Of a stretch of DNA of 64,000 bases, positions 55,969 through 64,000 are shown piece by piece (position 1 is the first letter of the stretch; each line of letters starts with the position of its first letter). The notes below the pieces were generated by a model. That model had not been told where the DNA came from. It saw nothing but the letters and a program-made list of their open reading frames with translations, and ran no database searches. The stretch spans positions 7,670,154-7,734,153 of the forward strand of contig NZ_KI632511.1 of assembly GCF_000504285.1 (NCBI RefSeq), given 5' to 3'. This DNA comes from Actinospica robiniae DSM 44927 (GTDB lineage Bacteria > Actinomycetota > Actinomycetes > Streptomycetales > Catenulisporaceae). The position numbers were made by a program, and so were the translations under genes.

Positions 55969-58659
55969 ATGGCCTCGCCGTTCCCACAGTTCTCCGCTCT
56001 CTACCCGTTCGGGCTCGACGAGTTCCAGGTCCAGGGCTGTGCCGCGCTGGACGAGGGCCACGGGGTGCTGGTGGCGGCCCCGACCGGCGCCGGCAAGACC
56101 GTGGTGGGGGAGTACGCCGTCTTCCTCGCGCTCGAGCGCGGGCGCAAGTGCTTCTACACCACCCCTATCAAGGCCCTGTCGAACCAGAAGTACGCCGACC
56201 TGGTCAGGCGGCACGGCGCGGCCAACGTCGGCCTGCTCACCGGGGACAACTCGATCAACGGCGACGCGCCGGTGGTGGTGATGACCACCGAGGTGCTGCG
56301 CAACATGCTCTACGCCGGCTCCAGCGCCCTCGACGGCCTCGGCTTCGTGGTCATGGACGAGGTGCACTACCTGGCCGACCGCTTCCGCGGCGCGGTGTGG
56401 GAAGAGGTGATCATCCACCTGCCCGAGTCGGTGCAGCTGGTCTCCCTCTCGGCCACCGTGTCCAACGCCGAGGAGTTCGGCGAGTGGCTCGAGACCGTGC
56501 GCGGCCAGACCACGATCATCGTCTCCGAGCACCGGCCGGTCCCGCTCTGGCAGCACGTGCTGGCCGGCGGCCGGATCTTCGACCTCTACAACGGGGTGGA
56601 CCCGGAGACCCCGGACGCCGCGCGGGTCAACCCGGAGCTGGTGCGCTTCTGCCGGATGGAGGAGCGCGCGCCCGGCAGCGGCCGGCGGGGGCGCTCGGCC
56701 GGGGTCGGCCGCGGCCGGTCCGGGCTGCCGAGCCGGGTGGACGTGGTCGAGCGGCTCGACGCCGAGGGTCTGCTGCCCGCCATCACCTTCATCTTCTCCC
56801 GCGCCGGGTGCGAGGGCGCGGTCCAGCAGTTCCTGCGCTCCAACATCCGGCTGCTCGGCCAGGACGAGCGGCTGCGGGTGCGCGCGCACGTGACCGCCCG
56901 CACCGCCGACATCCCGCGCGAGGACCTCAACGTCCTGGGCTTCCACGACTTCCTGGACGGGCTCGAGCGCGGAGTGGCCGCGCACCACGCCGGGATGCTG
57001 CCCACGTTCAAGGAGATCGTCGAGGAGCTGTTCGTCCAGGGCCTGGTCAAGGCGGTGTTCGCGACCGAGACCCTGGCGCTCGGGATCAACATGCCGGCCC
57101 GCTCGGTGGTGCTCGAGTCGCTGGTGAAGTGGAACGGGGAGGCGCACGTCGACGTCACCCCGGGCGAGTACACCCAGCTGACCGGCCGGGCCGGGCGGCG
57201 CGGCATCGACATCGAGGGCCACGCCGTGGTGCTCTACCGCCCCGGACTCGACCCGCGGGCGCTGGCCGGCCTGGCCTCGACCCGCACCTATCCGCTGCGC
57301 TCGTCCTTCAAGCCGTCCTACAACATGGCCGTGAACCTGGTCGGCCAGGTCGGCACCGCGCGCGCCCGGGCGCTGCTGGAGAGCTCGTTCGCGCAGTTCC
57401 AGGCGGACCGCGCGGTGGTCGGGCTGACCCGGCAGCTGCGCCGCAACACCGAGGCGCTCGCGGGCTACAAGGAGTCGATGACCTGCCACCTGGGCGACTT
57501 CGAGGAGTACGCCGGCCTTCGCCGGGCGCTGTCGGACCGCGAGGCCGAGCTGTCCCGGCAGAACTCCGCGTCCCGCCGGGCCGCCGCGGCCTCCGCGGTC
57601 GAGGCGCTCAAGGTGGGCGACATCATCACCGTGCCGGCCGGGCGCCGGTCCGGGCTCGCGGTGGTGCTCGACCCCGGGCTGGACACCGGCAAGGAGGGCC
57701 CGCGCCCGCTGGTGCTGACCGCCGAGCGCCAGGTGGCGCGGCTGTCCATGCTGGACTTCCCGGTGGCGGTGGAGCCGCAGGGCTGGATGCGCATCCCGAA
57801 GTCGTTCAACCCGAAGTCCCCGCAGTCGCGCCGGGACCTGGCCTCCGCACTGCGGACCAAGGCCGGGGCCGAGGGGGTCAAGCCGACCCGGCCGCGCCGG
57901 CAGCGGGCCGACGCCGCGGACGACGCGGAGATCTCCCGGCTGCGGGCTGCCCTCCGCCGCCACCCGTGCCACGGCTGCGAGGACCGGGAGAACCATGCCC
58001 GCTGGGCCGAGCGCTACTGGCGCCTGCAGCGGGAGACCGACCAGCTCGAGCGGCGGGTGCGCGGCCGCACCAACTCGATCGCCCGCACCTTCGACCGGGT
58101 CTGCTCGGTGCTCACCGTGCTCGGGTACCTGGACGGGGAGCGGGTGACCGATCCGGGCCGCCGGCTGGCCCGGATCTACTCCGAGCTGGACCTGGTGGCG
58201 GCCGAGTGCCTGCGCGAGGGCGTGTGGGACGGGCTCGGTCCGGCCGATCTGGCCTGCGCCGCCTCGCTGCTCGTCTACGAGGCCCGGATCAGCGACGACG
58301 CGCCGCCGCCGCGGGTGCCCAAGGGCCCGGCCCGGGAGGCGATCGAGCGGACCATGCGGATCTGGCTGGACACCCACTCCATCGAGGGCGACTACGACCT
58401 CGACTTCCAGCGCGAGCCGGACACCGGCTTCGCCTGGGCGGCCTACCGCTGGGCCAGCGGGCACCGGCTCGAGGACGTGCTCGACGAGGTCGGGCTGCCC
58501 GCGGGCGACTTCGTGCGCTGGTGCAAGCAGCTGATCGACCTGCTCGGCCAGATCGCCGACGCGGCCGCGGGCGACCAGGCCTCCGGGGTGCGCGAGTCCG
58601 CGCGCAGCGCGGTGGGCCTGATCCGCCGTGGCGTGGTGGCCTACACCTCGATGACCTGA
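55969..58659 (+). CDS. helY: HelY/Mtr4-like DExH-box helicase
   Basis: 896 residues. The superfamily 2 core has Walker A APTGAGKT (37-44), DEVH (130-133), SAT, and motif [14 protein letters not shown] near 402. The C-terminal half contains the winged-helix, ratchet and DSHCT-type domains seen in Ski2/Mtr4 RNA helicases. A CHGCEDRENH patch near residue 665 could bind metal. The homologue in M. tuberculosis (HelY, Rv2092c) also follows tatC. It probably remodels RNA, but a target is not known. A terminator hairpin and parS-like sites follow. Confidence 0.92.
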   Translation: MASPFPQFSALYPFGLDEFQVQGCAALDEGHGVLVAAPTGAGKTVVGEYAVFLALERGRKCFYTTPIKALSNQKYADLVRRHGAANVGLLTGDNSINGDAPVVVMTTEVLRNMLYAGSSALDGLGFVVMDEVHYLADRFRGAVWEEVIIHLPESVQLVSLSATVSNAEEFGEWLETVRGQTTIIVSEHRPVPLWQHVLAGGRIFDLYNGVDPETPDAARVNPELVRFCRMEERAPGSGRRGRSAGVGRGRSGLPSRVDVVERLDAEGLLPAITFIFSRAGCEGAVQQFLRSNIRLLGQDERLRVRAHVTARTADIPREDLNVLGFHDFLDGLERGVAAHHAGMLPTFKEIVEELFVQGLVKAVFATETLALGINMPARSVVLESLVKWNGEAHVDVTPGEYTQLTGRAGRRGIDIEGHAVVLYRPGLDPRALAGLASTRTYPLRSSFKPSYNMAVNLVGQVGTARARALLESSFAQFQADRAVVGLTRQLRRNTEALAGYKESMTCHLGDFEEYAGLRRALSDREAELSRQNSASRRAAAASAVEALKVGDIITVPAGRRSGLAVVLDPGLDTGKEGPRPLVLTAERQVARLSMLDFPVAVEPQGWMRIPKSFNPKSPQSRRDLASALRTKAGAEGVKPTRPRRQRADAADDAEISRLRAALRRHPCHGCEDRENHARWAERYWRLQRETDQLERRVRGRTNSIARTFDRVCSVLTVLGYLDGERVTDPGRRLARIYSELDLVAAECLREGVWDGLGPADLACAASLLVYEARISDDAPPPRVPKGPAREAIERTMRIWLDTHSIEGDYDLDFQREPDTGFAWAAYRWASGHRLEDVLDEVGLPAGDFVRWCKQLIDLLGQIADAAAGDQASGVRESARSAVGLIRRGVVAYTSMT

Positions 58660-58681
58660 GCAGCCGGAAGCACGCAGCAAG

Positions 58682-58710
58682 CGGCCCGAGTCCCTCACGG
58701 ACTCGGGCCG
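58682..58710. terminator. terminator hairpin after the helicase gene
   Basis: 12-bp perfect stem (58682-58693 with 58699-58710) and a 5-nt loop CTCAC, 22 bp after the stop; lies in the convergent gap with the VOC gene. Confidence 0.8.
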
Positions 58711-58718
58711 TCGGCGTC

Positions 58719-58736
58719 ATGTTCCACGTGGAACAT
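58719..58736. promoter_or_regulatory. parS-like site 1
   Basis: 18-bp perfect palindrome ATGTTCCACGTGGAACAT. Its central 16 bp match the bacterial parS consensus TGTTTCACGTGAAACA at 14 positions. A second copy lies 36 bp away. Predicted binding site of ParB for chromosome segregation. Confidence 0.7.
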
Positions 58737-58754
58737 CATGCAAGAGAACGCATA

Positions 58755-58772
58755 ATGTTCCACGTGGAACAT
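58755..58772. promoter_or_regulatory. parS-like site 2
   Basis: Identical to site 1. With flanks, 58712-58736 and 58755-58779 form a perfect 25-bp inverted repeat around 18 bp, so the pair could also fold into a long hairpin and help end transcription of the VOC gene. Confidence 0.7.
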
Positions 58773-58795
58773 GACGCCGGAGCATGCGCGACGCG

Positions 58796-59566
58796 TCAGG
58801 ACTTTCGCTGGGTGGAGAAGATGCCGAAGGGCGCGCTCTGGCCGTCGTGCAGGACGGCGATGCGCGGGCCGTGCTCCATCGGGGTGTCCTCGGGGCCGTG
58901 CAGGATCCCACCGCCGAGCTGCTTGGCCTTTTCCGCGACCGCGTCCACATCGGTGACGAGGAAGAACGGGTTCCAGTGCGCGGGCATCTCGTCCGGGAAG
59001 TCGGCACCCATGTCCATCACCCCGCCGAACTGCTTGCCGTTCAGCCCGACCTGCGGGTAGGTCGGGTCGTCGGTGACCTCCCAGCCGAACACGTCCCGGT
59101 AGAACTTCAGCGCGCCGGCCCGGTCCCGGGTGGCCAGGTCGATCCAGGCGAAGGTGTTCGGCTCCTCGACCACGCCGAAGCCGGCGAACTTGCCGGCCTG
59201 CCACAGGCTGAACGCGGCGCCGGTCGGGTCGCTCAGCAGCGACCAGCGGCCGATGTCGAGCACGTCCATCGGCTCCATCCACACCTGCGCGCCGGCCTTC
59301 TTGGCCGCGGCGGTGGTGGCGTCGATGTCCTTGCTCTCGAAGGAGAGCATCCAGCGGATCGGCTGGCGCGGATCCATCAGCGGGGCGACCGCCGCGACCG
59401 GGGCGCCGTCGAGCTGGAAGGTGGTGTAGCCGCCGACCTCGGGCCGCGGGTCGGTCTCGGCGGTCCAGCCGAACAGCTGGCCGTAGAACTTCTTCGCGGC
59501 CTCCACGTCGGACGTGCTCAGCTGGGTCCAGCAGGGGGAGCCGGGGGAGATCTCGGTGACCTTCAT
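58796..59566 (-). CDS. VOC family protein (two glyoxalase-like modules)
   Basis: 256 residues with two tandem vicinal-oxygen-chelate units (about 10-120 and 135-250). The first starts GSPCWTQLSTSDVEAAKKFYGQLFGW and the second FAWIDLATRDRAGALKFYRDVFGW. The metal-binding residues of true glyoxalases are only partly present, so it may be a resistance or binding protein and not an enzyme. ATG after a purine-rich stretch. Converges on the helicase gene. Confidence 0.85.
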   Translation of the reverse strand: MKVTEISPGSPCWTQLSTSDVEAAKKFYGQLFGWTAETDPRPEVGGYTTFQLDGAPVAAVAPLMDPRQPIRWMLSFESKDIDATTAAAKKAGAQVWMEPMDVLDIGRWSLLSDPTGAAFSLWQAGKFAGFGVVEEPNTFAWIDLATRDRAGALKFYRDVFGWEVTDDPTYPQVGLNGKQFGGVMDMGADFPDEMPAHWNPFFLVTDVDAVAEKAKQLGGGILHGPEDTPMEHGPRIAVLHDGQSAPFGIFSTQRKS

Positions 59567-59678
59567 GGCAAAGCCTCTCGTAAGCCGACTAGTTGGCCGT
59601 TATCCACCTAACCTGCGCGCCCTGGCGCCCGCCAGTCGGCGCCGGGTGGCGAATCGGAGGTTCGGCCGCTCGGTTGGC

Positions 59679-60635
59679 TCAGCCGGTCCGGCGAAAGGAA
59701 CGGCGGTAGTCGCGCGGGGCGAGGCCGACCCGCTCGACGAAGTGCTGGCGCAGCGTCACCGGGCTGCCGAAGCCGGACTCGGCCGCGATCCGGTCCATCG
59801 GCAGATCGGTCTGCTCGAGCAGCCGCTGCGCGCGCAGCACGCGCTGGCCGATCAGCCACTGCGCGGGCGTGGTGCCGGTGGTGGCGAGGAAGCGGCGGGC
59901 GAAGGTCCGCTCGGACAGCCCGGCCCACCCGGCGAGCCGGGGCACGGTCAGCGGCTGCTCCAGCTCGGTCAGCGCCCGCGTGCGGACGGCCGAGAGCAGG
60001 TCGTCGACCTCGTCGCGCACGGGGATGGGTTCGTCCACGAACTGCGCCTGATCGCCCGTCCGGTAGGGCGCGACGACCATGGCCCGGGCGATGGCGGCGG
60101 CGGTCTCCGCGCCGTGGCCGAGCCTCACCAGGTGCAGGCACAGATCGATGCCGCCGGCCACGCCCGCCGATGTCCACACGTTGTCGTCTTCGATGTAGAG
60201 GGCGCTCGGCTCGACCTTGACCAGGGGATGGCGCAGGCCCAGCAGCGCGGTGGCGTGCCAGTGGGTGACGGCGCGTCGGCCGTCGAGCAGTCCGGCCTGG
60301 GCCAGCACGAACGCGCCGAGACAGAGCGCTGCGACCGGAGTGCCGCGGCCGTGGGCGGAGCGCAGGGCCCGGAGTACCGGCTCGGGGAACGGTGCCGTGG
60401 GCGAGGTGACTCCGGGCACGATGACGAGGTCGGCCTCCCGCAGCCAGGACAGGGTCTGGCGCGCCGTCATGCCGGCGCCGTGCTCGAGCGTCACCGGTTC
60501 GCGGTCGATCCCGCACGTGCGCAGGTCGAACACGTCTGCGCCGCCGGCCAGGCGATCGTTGCGGAAGACCTCGGTGACCACGGATATGTCGAACATCCGG
60601 ACACCGTCCATGACCAGCAGGGCGATGCGTCGCAT
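59679..60635 (-). CDS. GlxA family AraC-type transcriptional regulator
   Basis: 318 residues. The N-terminal DJ-1/PfpI-like domain (about 1-190) has DLVIVPGVTSPTAP and the Cys-containing AALCLGAFVLAQAGLLDG. The C-terminal AraC DNA-binding domain has two helix-turn-helix motifs (VPRLAGWAGLSERTFARRF and MDRIAAESGFGSPVTLRQHF). Ligand unknown. It is divergent from the metallo-hydrolase gene 96 bp away, which it may regulate. The ATG at 60635 is preceded by a GTG two codons upstream. Confidence 0.9.
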   Translation of the reverse strand: MRRIALLVMDGVRMFDISVVTEVFRNDRLAGGADVFDLRTCGIDREPVTLEHGAGMTARQTLSWLREADLVIVPGVTSPTAPFPEPVLRALRSAHGRGTPVAALCLGAFVLAQAGLLDGRRAVTHWHATALLGLRHPLVKVEPSALYIEDDNVWTSAGVAGGIDLCLHLVRLGHGAETAAAIARAMVVAPYRTGDQAQFVDEPIPVRDEVDDLLSAVRTRALTELEQPLTVPRLAGWAGLSERTFARRFLATTGTTPAQWLIGQRVLRAQRLLEQTDLPMDRIAAESGFGSPVTLRQHFVERVGLAPRDYRRSFRRTG

Positions 60636-60731
60636 GACCACATCATGGCATGGTCCGACTGTCGGTATCTCATCGATACGAGCCTTTCCCGCCACTGTCC
60701 GCGGCCCGGTGCCGCTGCCATGATCGAGGAC

Positions 60732-61544
60732 ATGACGAACCAGACCGAGACCGCCGCCGTCGTCCGCCTGCTGTCCACCGGCGGCCCCACCGCGCTGATC
60801 GAGATAGGCGGGCTGCGCCTGCTGACCGATCCGACCTTCGACGAGCCGGGGCACTACGTCTCCAGCTCGGGCGCCTCGCTGACCAAGACAGAGCCCGCGG
60901 TGCTCGGGCCCGAAGCCCTCGGCCGCATAGACGCCGTGCTGCTCTCGCACGATCAGCACCCGGACAATCTCGACCGGTCCGGCCGGGCCCTGCTCGCGGA
61001 GGTCCCGCTCGTGCTCACCACCACCTCCGGCGCCGAACGGCTGAACGCGTCGGACCCCGCCGTGACGGCCCGAGGGCTCGCGCCCTGGGAGGCGTACGAG
61101 CTGACCCGGCCGGACGGCGGCATTCTGCGGATCACGGCCCTGCCGGCCCAGCACGGTCCGGCCGGCTGCGAGCCGGTCAGCGGCCAGGTGATCGGATTCC
61201 TGGCGCAGGCCCCGGATCTGCCGAGCGTCTACGTCAGCGGCGACAACGCCTCGCTCGAGCTGGTCGAGGAGGTCGCCCGCCGGTTCGGCCCGATCGAGCA
61301 CGCGGTGATCTTCGCCGGCGGCGCGCGGGTGCCGGCGGTGTTCGACGGCGCGCCGCTGACCCTGGATTCGGCCCAGGCCGCCGAGGCCGCCCGGATCCTC
61401 GGGAGCCGGCGTGCCGTCGTTCTGCACTGCGACAGCTGGGCGCATTTCTCCGAGGACTACCCGGCCGTCGAAGCCGCGTTCGACAAGGCCGGGCGCCGCG
61501 ATCTGCTGCCGGACACCCGCCACGGGCAGCTGTTCGGGCTCTGA
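60732..61544 (+). CDS. MBL-fold metallo-hydrolase (UPF0173-like)
   Basis: 270 residues. The start GGPTALIEIGGLRLLTDPTFD and the site LLSHDQHPDNLD are those of the small UPF0173/UlaG-like metallo-hydrolases, with later metal ligands in PAQHGP, VSGDN and LHCDSWAHF. Substrate unknown. CATGAT lies 7 nt before this ATG and resembles a -10 box, suggesting a leaderless start; an ATG at 60720 would add four residues. Possibly controlled by the divergent GlxA-type regulator. Confidence 0.82.
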   Translation: MTNQTETAAVVRLLSTGGPTALIEIGGLRLLTDPTFDEPGHYVSSSGASLTKTEPAVLGPEALGRIDAVLLSHDQHPDNLDRSGRALLAEVPLVLTTTSGAERLNASDPAVTARGLAPWEAYELTRPDGGILRITALPAQHGPAGCEPVSGQVIGFLAQAPDLPSVYVSGDNASLELVEEVARRFGPIEHAVIFAGGARVPAVFDGAPLTLDSAQAAEAARILGSRRAVVLHCDSWAHFSEDYPAVEAAFDKAGRRDLLPDTRHGQLFGL

Positions 61545-61614
61545 ACTGCGGAAAAGCAGTGGCGCGGGAGCGCGAGGAACGCCAGCATGGACGGCGCCCG
61601 CACCCGGTCTCGCA

Positions 61615-63468
61615 GTGAGGAAGCTCTTGTCGGTCCTAACGATCCGAGGACTCGCGCGCTGTTCGCGCGACGCCGGGGGTCGGCTGCTCGCCGGTCTCGG
61701 CTTCCTCCTGCTGCTGCAGAACCTAGCTCCGGCGGGTATCGCCGTGGCCACCGCGCTGCTGATCGGCCGGATCCAGCACGCCGTGCCCTCGACGCTGTTG
61801 GCCGCCGCCACCGTGCCGCTGGCGGTCTTCGCGCTGGTCCTCGGGATCGGGCACGCCGCCGACGCGGCGGCGGAGCCGCTGCTGTTCCTGGCCGTCGCCC
61901 GGATCGACGGCGCGCACCGGGCCCGGATCACCGAGCTGGCGGCCAACAGCCCGACCGTGGACCGGCTCGAGGACCCGGAGACGCAGCGCCTGCTGCGCGC
62001 GGCCCGGGCGGACCCGAAGAACTGGACCGAGCGCACCCCCGGCACCGGCTTCGCCGGCCTGGCCCAGATCACCGCGATGCTCCTCGGCGTGCTCGGCGCC
62101 TGTGCGGTGCTGGCCCGCTTCGCCTGGTGGCTGGTGCCGCTGGTGCTGATACCGGCCCTGATCCAGGGTCTGACGCTGGCCCGGCGCAACCGCGCCTTCA
62201 TGCTCAACTGGCGGGCCTCCTACCCGCACATGCGGCGCGGCAGCATGTGGGAGAGCACCGCGAACGATCCGGGCACCAGCAAGGACATCCGGGTCTACGG
62301 ACTCGGCGACTGGATCGCCGACGCCATCCGCGAGCACGCGGTCCGCGCCTTCACCCCGATCTGGGCCAAGCTCACCGCCAAGGACGAGTGGTGGGCGCTG
62401 GTGATCGTCGGCATTCCCTTTTCCATCGCCTTGGCCGTGGTCGGCCACGACGCCGCCACCGGCCGCACCACGGTGGCGGTCGAGTCCGCGGTGTTGGCCG
62501 CGGGATGGTCCATCTTCCAGGCCATGGGTTGGAACGACAGCGTCATCTCGGTGGTCTCCGCGGGCGAATGCCTGACCGCGTACGGCGCGCTGCGTGAGGC
62601 GCTCGCAGAGCCCGAAGCCACCGCCGCCGCCACGGAGGCCGCGCCCGTCGACGGACTGCCCGACCGGGTGCCGCTGATCCGCTTCGAGGGCCTGGGTTTC
62701 CGCTACCCGGGCACCGAGCGCACCGTGCTGGACGAGATCGATCTGGAGATCAAGCCCGGCGAGCTGCTCGCCCTCGTGGGCCTGAACGGCGCGGGCAAGT
62801 CCACCCTCATCAAACTCCTGTCGATGCTCTACACCCCGACCTCCGGCCGGATCACCGCCGACGGCGTCGACATCGCCGACTACGGCCACGCGGCTTGGCG
62901 CGCCCGGATCTCGGTGGTGTTCCAGGACTTCGTGAAGTACCAGCTGAGCGCGGCCGAGAACGTGCTGCTGGGCCGGGGCGGTCTGGCCCCGGACCGGGAG
63001 GAGCTGGAGCTCGCGGCGCAAGAGGCCGGCTTCGGCGAGGTGCTGGCCCGGCTGCCAGACGGCTGGGACACGCCGTTGGCCCGCGCCCGCACCGGCGGCG
63101 TCGACCTGTCCGGTGGCCAATGGCAGCAGCTGGTGCTGACCCGGGCCCTCTACGCGCTGCACAAGGGCGCGAAGCTGCTCGTGCTGGACGAGCCGACCGC
63201 GCATCTCGACGTGCGCACCGAGTTCGACGTCTTCCAACGCCTGGCCGAGCGCCGCGGCGGCGCGAGCATCGTGCTGATCTCGCACCGCCTCTCCACGGTC
63301 CGCTACGCCGACCGGATCGTGCTGCTCGACGGGGGCCGGATCACCGAGAGCGGCTCGCACGACGAGCTGATCGCCCGCGGCGGCGAGTACGCCCGGATGT
63401 TCGCCATCCAGGCCGAGCGGTTCCGGGCCGGGTTCGAGGACCACATCGAGGAAGGGGAGCTGCTGTGA
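61615..63468 (+). CDS. ABC exporter, membrane and ATPase domains fused
   Basis: 617 residues. Five or six transmembrane helices (about 20-330) are followed by the ATPase: Walker A GLNGAGKS (389-396), Q-loop VVFQDF, signature LSGGQ (498-502), Walker B LLVLDEPTAHLD and H-loop LISHRLSTV. A GTG start with a G-rich upstream; a TTG at 61627 after GAGGAAG is an alternative. It is coupled to a second exporter gene by GTGA, so they probably form a heterodimer. Cargo unknown; no peptide or resistance gene is nearby. Confidence 0.88.
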   Translation: MRKLLSVLTIRGLARCSRDAGGRLLAGLGFLLLLQNLAPAGIAVATALLIGRIQHAVPSTLLAAATVPLAVFALVLGIGHAADAAAEPLLFLAVARIDGAHRARITELAANSPTVDRLEDPETQRLLRAARADPKNWTERTPGTGFAGLAQITAMLLGVLGACAVLARFAWWLVPLVLIPALIQGLTLARRNRAFMLNWRASYPHMRRGSMWESTANDPGTSKDIRVYGLGDWIADAIREHAVRAFTPIWAKLTAKDEWWALVIVGIPFSIALAVVGHDAATGRTTVAVESAVLAAGWSIFQAMGWNDSVISVVSAGECLTAYGALREALAEPEATAAATEAAPVDGLPDRVPLIRFEGLGFRYPGTERTVLDEIDLEIKPGELLALVGLNGAGKSTLIKLLSMLYTPTSGRITADGVDIADYGHAAWRARISVVFQDFVKYQLSAAENVLLGRGGLAPDREELELAAQEAGFGEVLARLPDGWDTPLARARTGGVDLSGGQWQQLVLTRALYALHKGAKLLVLDEPTAHLDVRTEFDVFQRLAERRGGASIVLISHRLSTVRYADRIVLLDGGRITESGSHDELIARGGEYARMFAIQAERFRAGFEDHIEEGELL

Positions 63469-64000
63469 CGTCCGAGGAGTACTCGCCGCGGGTCTCCCGC
63501 CGCGCCTATTTCGGCCTCGCCGCCGAAATGCTGCACCTGGCCTGGAAGCGGATGCCCGCCCGGTTCGCGCTCATCGTCGGCCTGCAGGCGGCCCAGGTGG
63601 GGTTGACCGCCGCCATCGCGTTGGGCATGCGCGCGGCCGTGAACGACGCCATCGCGGGCCAGGCGCGGGCCGCGGCCGTGGCCGGCCTCGTGGTCGCACT
63701 CGCCTGTGCCAGCAGCATGTTCTGCGGTGCGGTGGTCGGCGGTTCCACGATCTACGTGGTGGAGCGGGTGGCGCTGCTCGATCTGATGCCGCAGGTGCAC
63801 CGGAACGTCGCCACGCTCGAGGGCATCGAGCATCTGGAGCGCACCGACTTCCTGGACCGGCTCACCATCGCCTCCTACGGCAGCTGGAACCTGATGTACG
63901 GGTTCCTCGCCGCCGTCCGGGTGTGCTTCACCGTCTTGCAGCTCGGTGTCACCCTGCTGCTGCTCGGCACCCTCGACCCGTGGCTGATGAGCCTGCTGGT
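63465..64000 (+). CDS. ABC exporter subunit, N-terminal part (3' end outside window)
   Basis: Open from a GTG at 63465, overlapping the previous stop (GTGA), to the window edge: 178 codons of an N-terminal transmembrane domain (ARFALIVGLQAAQVGLTAAIALG, helices at about 28-52, 60-85, 135-160) like the preceding subunit. The ATPase domain would lie beyond the window. GAAGGGGAG lies upstream of the GTG. Confidence 0.8.
   Translation, partial: MTSEEYSPRVSRRAYFGLAAEMLHLAWKRMPARFALIVGLQAAQVGLTAAIALGMRAAVNDAIAGQARAAAVAGLVVALACASSMFCGAVVGGSTIYVVERVALLDLMPQVHRNVATLEGIEHLERTDFLDRLTIASYGSWNLMYGFLAAVRVCFTVLQLGVTLLLLGTLDPWLMSLL

Overview
The window is high-GC actinobacterial DNA with about 59 protein genes on both strands, very few gaps, strong G/C bias at third codon positions, frequent GTG starts and many apparently leaderless promoters. 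It carries hallmark actinobacterial systems: the Pup-proteasome system, mycothiol synthesis (mshC) and an Fe-S NsrR-type regulator. Gene order from mshC and metH through arc, dop, pup, prcB, prcA, pafA, pafB, pafC, tatA and tatC to a HelY-type helicase follows the block known in Mycobacterium and Streptomyces. A Streptomyces or Catenulispora-like actinomycete is the best guess; the genus cannot be fixed from sequence alone. I see no tRNA, rRNA, CRISPR array, IS element or prophage.

Layout. 1-12 kb: a SURF1 protein; a surface-glycan set (flippase-like membrane protein, glycosyltransferase, giant YfhO-like membrane protein, dolichol-phosphate-mannose-synthase-like GT2); a DrrA/NodI-type ABC exporter with two permeases; a second SURF1 and a DUF3817 membrane protein. 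12-21.6 kb: mtnA, a RecD2-like protein that has lost its ATPase motifs, an aldo/keto reductase, an LLM oxidoreductase, then a histidine phosphatase, DUF3090, kinase-like SCO1664-family protein and mshC. 21.6-24.3 kb: nsrR and hmp, each with a matching NsrR-type operator, then a secreted protein. 24.4-34.9 kb: PAC2 protein, metH, HAD phosphatase, EamA transporter with a perfect palindrome over its promoter, RecB-like nuclease, site-2 protease, tRNA m1A methyltransferase and a 3Fe-4S ferredoxin.

35-48.6 kb is the Pup-proteasome locus: ATPase ring (arc/mpa), deamidase/depupylase (dop), modifier (pup), core particle (prcB, prcA), ligase (pafA), two FKBP prolyl isomerases and the WYL regulators pafB and pafC. 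Three tandem 77-bp repeats sit directly in front of dop. Each encodes a 26-residue micro-ORF joined to the next by an ATGA overlap, and the last is joined to dop in the same way. This is the most unusual structure in the window.

48.8-54.2 kb holds a sugar ABC importer without its ATPase, a HAD hydrolase and an RNase J-like metallo-hydrolase, lying between pafBC and tatAC. tatA, tatC and helY follow. The convergent gap after helY has a strong hairpin and two 18-bp parS-like palindromes nested in a 25-bp inverted repeat. The window ends with a VOC protein, a GlxA-type AraC regulator, a metallo-hydrolase and an ABC exporter pair whose second gene is cut by the window edge.
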